Positions 45,527-56,100 of a stretch of DNA of 64,000 nt are shown piece by piece (the stretch's first letter is position 1; each line of letters opens with the position of its first letter). The position numbers and the translations under genes are program-made. Under the pieces are notes generated by a model. It did no database searches. It was not told the origin of the DNA and saw only the letters and a program-made list of their open reading frames with translations. The stretch is from the NCBI GenBank assembly GCA_009733575.1, contig ML769385.1:295705-359704 (forward strand), read 5' to 3'. The DNA comes from Gymnopus androsaceus JB14. Taxonomy: Eukaryota > Basidiomycota > Agaricomycetes > Agaricales > Omphalotaceae.

Positions 45527-47474
45527 ATGTGTAGCGGTCCCAAATGGAAACGAGAGATTGTACCAGACCATAAGGTATTTTTCTCCCTTTTTCATACCTG
45601 GTATATTCTCACAAATTCCACAGTTCGATTTTGTGGATACTCGTGAATTTACCGACAATGGGTTCATGATGCGAATGAAGTATATATTAGCGCAGTTCTC
45701 CCTTTGCCAGCAGCACTCAATATCTTTCTTCAGGTATCTCTGGCTCTATATTATCGTCCTCAAGTCTTTCCTTGTCTACGTTTCCGATATTTTCACTGCC
45801 ATCACCAAATTGACCACTACCTCCTGGTCGACCGAAATTTTCGCCCAGTGTGCCCAGTATGGCTGTGTGAGCATTCCAACCACTACCAGTAAATGGCTTT
45901 TCGTCGGCTGTATTATCTTTTCGTTTTTACTGGTGAGGATTGTGGCAAACTACTATCTAGGTTGGAACTAATATCTGATCGCCAGCTTGCCTACGAGACA
46001 CGCAAATCCAAAAAGATCATCGCCAGTAGAGACATCTCATACGCTTTCACAAACATCATGGCTCAACACTACTACTCTCTCCGTGAGCATCAATCAGTTC
46101 GTCGTTATCACTGAGCCTGATAGATCTTATCCAAGGATCCTACGACCACTTTTGTTTCTTCGACCACATCAGTAACTCTACCAAAGTCAGCGATGATTTT
46201 GCTTTCTTTGTCTTCTTTACCTTCAAGAGTGCGCTTTTTTTTCGCTTGATAATGTTCAAGACTAAAACCGTATCTTTTAGGTTGGAAACGAGTCTTGTTA
46301 GCTGATGCTCCTCGTCAAACAATCAACGCCCTCACACTTTATGCTATTTACACTGCTCACAAGACCGAGGGTAACTGGTACGATGTCGGCAAGTACTTTG
46401 ACGGCAATAGTCTTTCGACTTCAGCTTTGACGGTGACGACCTTCTTCACTGTTGCCGTATTCGCTGGCTCCCTTATCCTTCTCATCGTGGCTGGTCTTTG
46501 TTACATTCCGCTACTGATTCACATCCGTGGTAATCTCAAGGTACATACCTCGTTCCTTTTGACACCGCTTTCACGTTGATTTATGTTGACGTTTCATAGG
46601 AATACTGCTGTCATAAAGTGGACAAGGTGAGTAGAATGCCATAGCTTTCTACTGTTTTTCTCACGTCCGTCCACAGCGAATTGACAGTGTTATCAAACGC
46701 CGAATGAAACAGCGTCTGGTTGATGCTGCAAAGCTCGCCAAGAAGGAGGCTATGGGAGATTACTCTCACTTGAAGAACAAGAAGGGTGAAATGGTTGGCA
46801 AACCACTTCCCCAGCCTACACTTCCCAACCTTTCCGTTGATGATGACGATGATCGGTCTTCCATCCGCACTCGCGGACCTCCTCCTAGCACCTATACCCA
46901 AGATTCAAATTACTACTACAATGATAAAGCCGGTGCATATCCTCCTCCCATGCCAGCCTATAATCCATATTCCACCACCCAGTCACCAGGATCATATGCC
47001 CATATCAATCCTTCGCAGCCTTCTCTAGCACGCGAGGATTATTCGCCAGCTGCATATGAAGAGGATGATACCACAGGTCTCACGAATGCGGCTGCACCCT
47101 TTGCGCAACAGTCTCAGACGCATCTGGATGGGCATTCGTCCTATTCCAACCCATACAGCCCAGGTCCTACTGTTGGCTACGACGCCCATGATGTGTATCA
47201 AGGGCGCTCTGCTGATGATGCGTATTACACCAACTCGCAGAATCCCGATGGGCAGGTGTATCAACAGGATTATTCCACCTCTCAGCCTCAGCATTACGAT
47301 GGAGCCTACCATCAAGACTATGCCACCTACCAGCAGTATTCTGAGAGTACCGAGTACGCTGCTGCTCAACCACAACATCAGACGCAGTACTCTGAGGGCA
47401 CGTATCACACCGAGTATGCTCAGTCGCAGCATCCGGCGCAGTACTCGGAAGGTGCTTATTATACTCGAGGCTGA
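45527..47474 (+). CDS. Fungal KCH-type potassium channel protein
   Basis: Starts MCSGPKWKREIVPDHK and continues FDFVDTREFTDNGF, the family signature of Kch1/Kch2. About four helices are seen (LWLYIIVLKSFLVYVSDIF, WLFVGCIIFSFLL, the FCFFDHI..FFVFFTF segment, and FFTVAVFAGSLILLIVAGLCYIPLLIHI). A basic juxtamembrane stretch (RIDSVIKRRMKQRL) leads to a disordered tail of some 220 residues rich in Tyr, Gln, Pro and Ser with near-repeats of QYSEGTYHTEYAQ type. Kch proteins of yeast pass potassium at the plasma membrane and promote calcium entry during mating or stress. Eight introns of 45-70 bases. The start is the first ATG and matches the family N-terminus. Confidence 0.85.
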
Positions 47475-47683
47475 TGGATAATCTTGTATAGTCTGGACTT
47501 TTTCACATATTCTTTCTTTTCCTTGTGCAGCACGCTGCGTCGTGTACAACAGTTGATTATCATATATAATACGCACTAGATCCATTGAGCATGAAATGTC
47601 GTCCGTCCAACTGAACTAAGTAATATAAGTAGGTATCGCTAATGCGAAAAGACAATATACAAGAAGAAAAGGTACATGACGGT

Positions 47684-48564
47684 CTAACTGAGTTTGCTCC
47701 ATACGACAATGATAATGAGAAGAACGAGAATGGCGATAATAGCGCCAGTCACAAAACGCTGTTGATACATCCTACCAAAATCTATCGTTAAACGTTAAGG
47801 CTTGACAAAAAATTTTAACGACTTTACCTTCTGATCATACCCGGAAAGCGTGTTTGAAGCACGAGAAATCGAGCTGTTTGCCATTTCGAGCTGTACAAGA
47901 GGCATGAGAGGATGAGAAAACGAGGATGTACTAGCTGCTTACCGTATTTCTAGAGTTCTCAATCTGTTCCCGCTGAATCCTGAGGTTCATCAGAATGTCG
48001 GTACCTTGCTCCTCGGTCTCTAATGCAAGCCTCTGAGACTCCTGCAGCCGCTTGGTACCGTCCTCCAATATAGTTGTCCCAGCAAGCAAGCGTGCGCGAT
48101 CGCTGGTTCCGTAGGGATCGTCTGACGAGTATCCTGGTCGCGTGGATGAAGCCAACAGACTAGATCGAGCCAGTTGAGAGGAAAGGTCCTTGAACATCTT
48201 CTTGTACCGGGAAAGATCAGCTTTGGCGGTTCTGAGACGGGCTTGGTACTGAGATCGTATAGACTGTGGAATGCCCTGCATCTCAATGTCCATTTGGGAG
48301 ACCTTTTGTACAGAATAAGAATCCTTCGTAGACAAATACGACAAGACTTGCCATTTCATCGGCTTCGTCCAGTTCCATTTCTACTCGCCGTAATGAAGCT
48401 TTACGCTGCTCTGTGAAGAATTGAGGCTACAGAGGATGAGAGGAAGGGCCTATCTTACCGCCATCCTGATTCTCCTCTCCCTCCAACTTTTCGCGAATTG
48501 TCTCGATGAACTGTTTAAAGTCCTGCTCATAAGAGTCGAATAAGGCGGTAGGTGAGGTATCCAT
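47684..48564 (-). CDS. VTI1: Vesicle SNARE Vti1
   Basis: MDTSPTALFDSYEQDFKQFIETI begins the N-terminal three-helix domain. It continues with EQRKASLRRVEMELDEADEM and a linker. The SNARE helix (DGTKRLQESQRLALETEEQG, with the zero-layer Gln in the expected Qb position, then NLRIQREQIENSRNT) leads to a C-terminal membrane anchor (RFVTGAIIAILVLLIIIVVW). Vti1 works in Golgi, endosome and vacuole fusion. The second intron has a GC donor (GAAATG then GCAAGT, ending ACAAAAG). It is divergent from EMC3, with 174 bases between the starts. Confidence 0.9.
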
Positions 48565-48738
48565 TTCCGTTAAATATGTATGCTTCTGCTTTCCGCCAGG
48601 GAATTCTGGGTTGTAGACAAAGTGCTGTAGATGGTAGTAGAAGAGTGAGAAAGAAGCGCCAACTGCGCAAGTGCCCTTGCAAGTGCCGGTGATGATGATT
48701 TCCAAATCTCGTAATCACCTTCTCATACACTCACCACG

Positions 48739-49817
48739 ATGTCGAGCTCAGCGTAAGTCCTCAAAATCCCTATGAGCGCGAGCTAAAGCTAATGGCTTGC
48801 ATTTTCAGTGTATCGCTGTATCTTGACCCTCAGATACGTGATTGGGTGCTTTTCCCAATCACTTTGGTCATGGCTAGTCGGGTTTCAAGCCTGGACCAAG
48901 ACCTTCACGCTAACTTTTTTTGCTTAGATTCTAGTCGGGATACTCAGACATTATGTCGTTCTACTTCTTCAATCTCCTCCGAAAAAACTTCCTCGAGCAG
49001 CTATCCGTGAACAGTAAGTGACGCGTAGGTTTCATCTCATCACTCTCATTTATATATTCTCCTCCAGACGCGCATTAACTCGCTCTCAAATTCTTCGAGC
49101 TACCTCCTCCAACTCCTCTATTCCTCCCTCATTCTACCGTTCGATATCGAATACTCTTGCAGCAGCGTTTGAAGCTGGAACGTATCTCAAAGATGGACCT
49201 CCCTCAGACGACTCACCTTCTACACCTCCCAATCCTATGACTGACCCCGCTGCTATGGATGGAATGATGTCGGGCATGAAGACTCAGATGGTGATGATGG
49301 TTCCGCAAATGGTCATTATGGGGTGGATCAATTTCTTCTTTCAGGGATTTGTGCTTAGTGAGTTGTCGCGATTTTTGGATTATGTTCCGCTTGTATAACC
49401 GGTTATCTAGTCAAGCTACCTTTCCCTCTTACTCTTGGCTTCAAATCCATGCTCCAGCGAGGAATAGAAACACCTGACATGGATGTTAGATGGGTGTCCT
49501 CCTTGTCATGGTACTTTCTTAATTTCTTCGGCTTAAACGGGCTGTATCGTCTTATACTTGGAAATGACAACTGTAGGTTCATATGGCCTTGTATTGACTG
49601 CTTTTTGCTCACCTAAACTCTTTTGGTAGCTGCCGCTGACACCTCACAAAACATGATGGCATCTCCGTTCGCTGGTGCGGCTCAGCCCGCTGGACCGCAG
49701 GATTACAACAAACTTTTCAAAGCCGAAAAGGACAACCTCGCTTTCGCCGAAGGTCTTTACTCGTGGATGGGAGACGATGTGGAAACTAGACTGCTTCGCA
49801 AATATGGTAAACTGTAA
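48739..49817 (+). CDS. EMC3: ER membrane protein complex subunit 3
   Basis: The first exon is only 14 bases (MSSSA), then [35 protein letters not shown] and the cytosolic segment [11 protein letters not shown]. Next come a Met-rich hydrophobic groove segment ([31 protein letters not shown]), [18 protein letters not shown] and [17 protein letters not shown]. It ends [17 protein letters not shown]3 belongs to the Oxa1/Get1 insertase superfamily and forms the insertase core that places tail-anchored and other proteins into the ER membrane. The polar loop and Met-rich stretch agree with that role. Confidence 0.9.
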
Positions 49818-50105
49818 AGAAAGTTGTAATTGATGCGAGCAATGATATACAGCAATATACTTATTTCCGCTTGTCCACCTTGAGAGAGAATAATGGCTAC
49901 ATCGTGACGAGATTTATATACAAGCCATGGAAATGGTCCCCTCGTTCAACAAGTCCTTATAGGAATGGCGTATTTATACAGCCAAAACAAAAGAAATAAG
50001 ATAGAAGAAAACTCGCAAGGTAGATATCGTACAACCTGTGCCAAAGAGTATAAGTGAAAGGTTCTGGACTGATTCTCGACCCACTCACCATCACCAAATC
50101 CCATT

Positions 50106-50883
50106 CTAAACCAGACCATCGTAAAGCGAAAGCGCTTGCACAATCGTAGGATCCTGTTTACTTCCTTCCACAAACTCATCAAAGGTCAGCTTGGCATCCT
50201 TGTCCCGATCCATATTTCGGAATATCTTGTCAACGCGCTTGAAGGAAAAGCGATGAACACTAGGACCGGGTAGGAGATGCCAAGCGAGCTTACCTTTTCT
50301 GGGGTATCTTCGTCAGATGGCAGTTTGACCATCTCTCCGGTCATCTTGTATATCGACTGCACTATCTGAAGCATCTCGTCGTATGTGATTGTACCGTCCT
50401 TGTCAATATCGTACAGCTGGAAGGCCCCTGCGAAACGATGAGTAGATGAAGATGCGCATAATCGCGAGATAATTTACACTTGAGCTTCTCGTCTAGCCGA
50501 CCTCTACTAGTGACACTAAGTGCACAGATGAATTCTTTGAAATCTATCGTGCCATTCTTGTTCTCGTCGAAAACATTGAAGACATAGTCTGCAAACTCTC
50601 CGGGGTCACCAAATGGAAAGAACTGCTTGTATATCCGGCTAAATTCGGTTTTATCGAGATGGCCAGAAGGACAGTCTTTCCGAAAACCTTTATACCTGGA
50701 GCAAAGTAAGTGGATGGATCCCGACGATTGGACGAACGACTACCATTGCTGTAGTTCCTTCTTATCGACTGAGGAGCGCGTTAGAGGATATAAGGATTGG
50801 AATGGGAGTAAATACACACAATAAGTATTCTTCTGAAGGTCGGCTAACTGTTCTGGAGAGAGTTTTGACTGCGACTTGCCCAT
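50106..50883 (-). CDS. NCS1: Neuronal calcium sensor 1 / frequenin
   Basis: The protein begins [17 protein letters not shown], with a Gly-2 myristoylation signal, and has EF hands. The first (KDCPSGHLD) is the usual non-binding cryptic hand. The others are canonical: [26 protein letters not shown] and [13 protein letters not shown]. It ends [10 protein letters not shown]. In yeast Frq1 activates the phosphatidylinositol 4-kinase Pik1 at the Golgi, and in other fungi it supports calcium tolerance. Five introns are visible; the first exons are small. The length (about 190 residues) is standard. Confidence 0.92.
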
Positions 50884-51206
50884 AATGAAGAATTGATGCG
50901 GATGGTTTGGGAAAGAGAGCGAGCCGGACTGCGGCTGGAGCTAGCTTGGCGTCAAGCGAAAAAGGAAATATTCGAGCCTCATTGCAGCGCATCGTGTTTG
51001 GAAAATAAAAGGACCTCGTGCATTGTTGTATATAGAGACAGGAGGAACGGCAAGCTGAGGATGTAAAGCCCCAATATTTTTTGTTTTGACCAAGTCGTTC
51101 TTATCGCCTCTGTACCGACCGATCATGGCCACATGCCAAAATCCTGCCAGAATACAGTTCTTTCTCTCACTCTTATACCCGAAAGCTGTTTCTCTCTTCT
51201 TCCCCG

Positions 51207-52517
51207 ATGTGCTACGCTGAGGGTTCTGTAGACCAGGCGGTCAATGCTTGTCCCATGTGCAAAGTCTTTCCTCATTCCAGGTTCGTTCGTTATCTCCGCA
51301 AGCTGTGGGTGACGATGACCAACGATATGATGCTACGCTAGATGTCCGCACGTCAGAGACGTCTGTAGAAATCGAAATTTACATCCTCAGATCGACGTTC
51401 TCTATCTCAAGAATGCAGAAGGTAATAGTATTCCTCAATATCGCCACATTCCACCCTGACTTAGGCTTCAATTCTATTAGTGGACTGGTTCAATGGCTGT
51501 GGCTTTTGCAAGGTATGTCTACTTTCACTTTTACCGCCGCATTTACTAATACTCCACTAGTGGGGGGCTCGTTTAAATGCTTCACAAAAGCCCGCTGGCT
51601 TCCTTAATCCTGGCTGGCCTGGCTGCTGTCGCCCACCAGCTACAAGTGAATATCGCTTGATTCAGGCAGCTGATTGGCGATCTGTCAGTGTCGTTCATCA
51701 TATTCCCATTCCCCCAGAAATCAAAACTCTTCTCGATGGACTGACGACGGGAAGCCGATCTACTGCCAAACAGCAGTCTACGCCGCCATCCTTGGATCGT
51801 AAAGGTAGCGGGGGTAGCAGCGCAGCAGGGGGCAGTCCTCCAACCAAGTCGGCTGTCAAGCCAGTGTCGGCTGCAAGCAAGACTCGTCCGTCGGGAAGCC
51901 CAAAGACGCCCGCCGCCTCACTTTCCAAAGCGACCGCTGTTCCCCCATTTGAAGGACGCCGTGATACTCTGGAGAAGGATAAACCATCACCCAACTCGGC
52001 TCACTCTTCTCCAAGTCGGAAGCAAATTGATCTGGAGCCCAATTCGACACCACGACGCAATTCTGCTAGTACTCGGGCTTCGGTTTCTAGTACCCCGAGC
52101 AAAGGGTCGCCTCCCATTGCTACCGAACGGCGTCGCAGCAATACCACTTCTATTACTCCAACCAAGTCTTCTTCTGCCCCTGCTCGTCCCACCGCGCCGG
52201 CTCCTCGTCCTGCTAAAAAGGACGATAGCTTATCATCCGGTGCTTCGAGCAGTGGTTCAGATCCGATGTCTGACAGCACGGTTACTTCTGATGGAGGGTT
52301 TACGGATTATCTGTCCGACGAATCCGAGGCCGAGCTTCAACGACAAGCGGAAGCTAAAGCAGCACTCGTTGCTCAGAACCAGGCCGAGGAACTTGAATTC
52401 AAAGCTGCTCGGCAGCAACTTGCACATGTTGACTTGCGTCCTCCCAAGTCGTGGAACCCCACGAATATCACGAATAGTACTGCTCCACGTTTGACGACTA
52501 CTACCACCAAAGGATGA
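51207..52517 (+). CDS. Cys-rich N-terminus and Ser/Thr-rich tail, unknown family
   Basis: Four exons (51207-51280, 51342-51421, 51481-51512, 51561-52517) join in frame to 380 residues. The first 100 residues contain ten cysteines, several paired (ACPMCK, CPHVRDVCR, NGCGFCKWG, PGCCRPP), suggesting a small zinc-binding module. A short conserved-looking stretch follows (YRLIQAADW, HIPIPPEIKTLLDGL). The remaining 230 residues are disordered and rich in Ser, Thr, Pro and basic residues, with SP/TP sites typical of kinase targets, and end with a charged helix (EAELQRQAEAKAALVAQNQ) and RPPKSWNPTNI. I do not recognise the family and assign no function. Confidence 0.7.
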
Positions 52518-52945
52518 ACGGTGAATTCACCATGAACAATTATTGCTTTCTCGAATTGTGCTATGTCTTTCATATGTATTATAACACGCACAGCATACAT
52601 ACAGGCTATCTCTTACTTGTGCTATGGGGTTTGAGCGAATAAAATATTATTGGACATGTACTTGCTTGTGCTTGACTTTGTCGGCGGACTCTCTTCGAGT
52701 TCAACCGGTCACCGAATTAACAGATTACGGTACTTTTGGGTTGAAATGTCACCGTTCTAAGAGGAAAGAGAGCCGAGAAGAGAAAACGGGACCGAGTCAT
52801 GGAACATGTCGGACTAAGTATAGGATTACTCCCCGTAGTGTTGTCGTAGTGGATGCGACGTTTTGACGACGTTCGGACGTGGCAAAGACGATCCGTCACC
52901 CCTGGTTCGTCGGTGAGTTAGGGGCAGAAGAGACTCGGAGTAGTC

Positions 52946-53254
52946 ATGGCGAATGCACAACCTGCTCAGCAAAATGATATTCCATCTCTACAATCTTCAA
53001 GTTCCTCCCCTGCACGCATCAATACAGTGGCGGAAATCTTGCCACCGCGCTGAACGTATTCTAACAAACTTCCACAGGTCCCTGGCCATGGATGGGATCT
53101 AGTTCAACAACTTTGCCTTGGCCACCAAGCACCTTTCGATGCACCAGAGCTGGTGATTAGAGCTGTCTTGACTCATCAAGACTTAGATAGTCTACGCGCA
53201 GTCTATTTCTATAATGAAGACTTTGGCATTCTGAATGGTGATGATCTTACATAG
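52946..53254 (+). CDS. Small hypothetical protein
   Basis: Two exons (52946-53026, 53078-53254) joined by a 51-base intron give 85 residues. There is a Ser/Gln-rich start (MANAQPAQQNDIPSLQ), then VPGHGWDLVQQLCLGH and TLTHQDLDSL-like text around LVIRAVLTHQDLDSL. After the stop, one frame stays open and reads like more of the same protein (RRFAVWHVTWDGRRRKL), so the real protein may be longer and interrupted by the TAG or a base error. Not recognised. Confidence 0.4.
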
Positions 53255-54040
53255 CAGAATAGGAGATTCGCAGTTTGGCATGTCACTTGGGACGGGCGTC
53301 GTAGAAAGCTAGAAAGTTACGTACCTCCGTTCTTGATACATATTCCTTACCGGTCTCCTGACCTCGCTCATTCACCTACTAATCACTTTACTCATATTCA
53401 GCTGCTACTCGTTGTCAACTCTCCCCGCATTTCTGAGTCCTGACCGCGCGCCTTGAGCGCTAATATCATCGAACTCATACTTTGAGGATTTTGAGAACGG
53501 TTGTTCGCTTCTCAAGTTGTGAACGCTGTCTCTGTACCGAGTCTTCCCTCTCTTTGCCCTCAAGGACTTGATGCGCCGAAATACTTTGACTTCGTCATAA
53601 CACGCTCAGGCTGCTCATCGCGTTTGACGCGACAAACGCGCTCTTCCTTCTAAATCTTATTTGCGATCTGAAGGAGATAAGGCCAAGGTGAGTTTTCCAC
53701 CCTTATTCTACGTGTAAGTAAATAATCAGGCGATAATGCCCAAGGTGGTATTAACAGCCGATGTCTGAATAACTGTGATGCTCCCGTTGAAAGTGAATTG
53801 CAGTCGGGCAGAAACCACAAGGAAGATCGTATAAACATATGAAGTCGTAGGCCAAACCGTTAACTTCAATAATATATTCAGCCCAGACTATCACGGAAAA
53901 ACCATCTCTAACTTGAAGCCCCGTACGACTGACCAAGGTTCAATAGCCTACCTGACCTCCATCTCCAGCTTCATGCATCGATTCAGAATCACCTCGTGCC
54001 CAGCCCTAAGCGCTAAGCTCCTGCACAACGCAACCGACCA
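53255..54040. other. Intergenic, nothing recognised
   Basis: Apart from the possible continuation of the small protein (to about 53440), no coding or structural feature was found. Confidence 0.45.
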
Positions 54041-54310
54041 TCATGGGGAGAGGTAGACAGACATCTCACTTGTAAGGAACCTGGAGTCGTAGTGACTGGG
54101 TATAATGTGAAGGCAGACTCGATACATGTGGCGCGAGTGAGAAGGTGGCTCATCCAAGTGTAGAAGTTCAACCTCACCTCTAGGACTGAGATTCGAATTC
54201 AAATGATGCTGATTAAGCCTCAATCCGATTTTTTTTTTTTCAAAATCCGACTCTTCTCAAGGTTTTCGAAGAATTTGATGACTCGTTTTTGTATGCCATC
54301 AGGGACTACA
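54041..54310 (-). pseudogene. Decayed copy of the small helical-protein gene at 55617-55850
   Basis: This block matches 55617-55860 in the same orientation. Shared landmarks are the start region (CCTGATGGC), AAATTCTTC, CTCAGTCCTAGAGGTGAGG and the exon end ACTTGTAAGG/ACTTGTATGG before GTGAGATGTC. It has a 12-base A/T run (T12 on the plus strand, near 54229-54240) and other length changes in the middle of the coding part, so the frame is lost. Confidence 0.65.
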
Positions 54311-54394
54311 ACGGAATGTAGTGAACATACCTCATTTTCTGGAGGAGTGAACTGGAGAAATAACACTTTAGCAGAAATCTACAGCAAAAGGACG

Positions 54395-55612
54395 GACGTG
54401 CTTAGCGATCTCTCTCAAGGCGCTCAGCTATCGAAAAAAAAGATATAGAAAAATCCAAGGACTGGAATGCGAATCGAGATGGTACAGCACATTCCCAAAG
54501 ACTTTGTCGTATGTGAAATAGACCTGTGTAGACAGTCCCGCCTCATCTAGACTCGGAGCCCGCAGATCGAGTGGTCGATGTACTTGCGCTAGACACGCAT
54601 CCAGGAAGAACGTCAATAGCCGATACAGCTATCAGTTTGTCGTCCAGACGATGATAAGATTCATAGTGAGTAAGGAGATAATTTGTTTGCTCCGTTGAAT
54701 ATGGAATGGCTTCTGGCTTGAAGAGAGTCATTGAGATCACTGAAAGACATAAATGCATACGTATGATGTAACCAAGAAGCTCTCGAATCCAACAGGGTCA
54801 TGATGAATCTCGGCTTGAATAATCCGTATTTCTCGTCAGTGTATGAAGACGGTTCCAAGGACATCTACATAATGTTAAATGAACGAATGCGCGATCATGC
54901 CAATGGGTCAGAATCATCCACAATCGACATTCGAGATTCATCTTCAGACTGACCTCATATCGATGCCCAAACCCTTGCTCGGTATCTTGATTTGAATAGG
55001 TATGCACGGAAGCTACGAGGTTGAATTCCGAGTTGTATTTTCCTTTTCCTTTCTTCTTTCCACCCGATCTGCGTTATCGTCAGTCATATCGAAACCCAGG
55101 CCCAAACTACTTGGAGATGTCCACCTACCGTGCATCATCAGAATCAGATCCATGCTAGACAGAATTATTCCACCTTCATCGCTTTGCTCTAAGTATCCGG
55201 AGTTATGCAGAGAAGCTAAGCAGCCCGTACACACCGGTTCCGCCGTTGTATCCAGTCTACGCGCAATCACATAAACCTGGTACTACAAACTAAAGAAGCA
55301 GTTGTATAATACTATACGCGCGCAAGACGTCCACGGATCAGAGCATTCCGATTATAGCATGTAAGATATACAGGAGGACAGATTGTAACACCATGTTCCT
55401 GGTCGGTTTCTTTTTCGCCAGCAGTCGACAGCTATAGGCCTAAGCCTACCTAGCCGCCGGCAGCCTCGGGTCAATCACCTAGTAGACATACAAACGGTAA
55501 GCAATCAACTTGTCAAGGCGCGCAAACGAAGTTGGCAATATTTACTTCACACGAGAGTTGGAATGCAGTGAGTCCTACAGCACTTCGAAATGATTCTGTC
55601 TTGCTTCTTTCA
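54395..55612 (-). pseudogene. Inverted, broken copy of ATE1
   Basis: About 1.2 kb corresponds, in reverse orientation, to 58425-59765 of the intact-looking ATE1 gene, introns included. Recognisable parts are GLTAFQLSCE, VIARRLDTT, FDMTDDNADR, LEPSSYTDEKYGLF, and [22 protein letters not shown] (split here for length). Against the other copy it has deletions (for example most of the KKYQAEIHHD segment and the block coding FKPSKHHKKL) and in-frame stops. Because introns are retained it came from a DNA duplication. It cannot encode a full transferase. Confidence 0.82.
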
Positions 55613-55634
55613 CGGCACATCATGGGAGGACATC

Positions 55635-55850
55635 TCACTTGTATGGAGCCTGCGTCGTAGTGAAGTGAGGAGAGAATGCATGAGTGAGGAGGTGCGAGGG
55701 CGGGAGATGATTTGGCTCTAGCTTCAAGTCCAGGTGTAGAAAGTTCAGCCTCACCTCTAGGACTGAGATTCGAGTTGAGATGTCGATGATTGAGCCATGA
55801 CTCTCCTCAAGCTTTTTGAAGAATTTGTTGGACTCGTTTTTATACGCCAT
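55635..55850 (-). CDS. Small helical protein, unknown
   Basis: The first exon reads MAYKNESNKFFKKLEESHG, then IIDISTRISVLE, an amphipathic helical pattern. It then meets a donor GTGAGG; a further 11-base exon (GCTCCATACAA) is flanked by ...ACGACGCAG and GTGAGATG. Reading straight through gives a 71-residue frame to 55635. A decayed relative is at 54041-54310. It sits just upstream of the ATE1 pseudogene in the same direction, and is probably itself a fragment of a longer gene whose 3' exons were replaced. Not recognised. Confidence 0.35.
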   Translation of the reverse strand: MAYKNESNKFFKKLEESHGSIIDISTRISVLEVRLNFLHLDLKLEPNHLPPSHLLTHAFSPHFTTTQAPYK

Positions 55851-56100
55851 CAGGGACTGTGGTACTATAGAAAACGTACAGGGTATCCATAGTATTTGCT
55901 AACAACGGAGTGTCTATGGGCTTGCAGGATCCTGGTCGCGTAGCTTGAGTGTGTAGCCAATAGTCCCCAAAGCTGCGAAAGCTACTGAATCTCTGGCAGT
56001 TACAGCGCGACTAGATGATAGTACTAGATCAGATTGTGGAGAAGCACGTGTGATTTAAGCTAATTTAAGCTCGAAATGTACTACTTTCACTTAGTCCTCG

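Noticed and set aside
47025..47585. A 186-codon minus-strand frame over the KCH tail
   Set aside because: It is produced by the low-complexity repeat of the sense gene and shows no independent features.
55002..55274. A plus-strand 90-codon frame over the ATE1 pseudogene
   Set aside because: It is the antisense shadow of the duplicated ATE1 exons; the matching antisense frame exists over the intact gene too.
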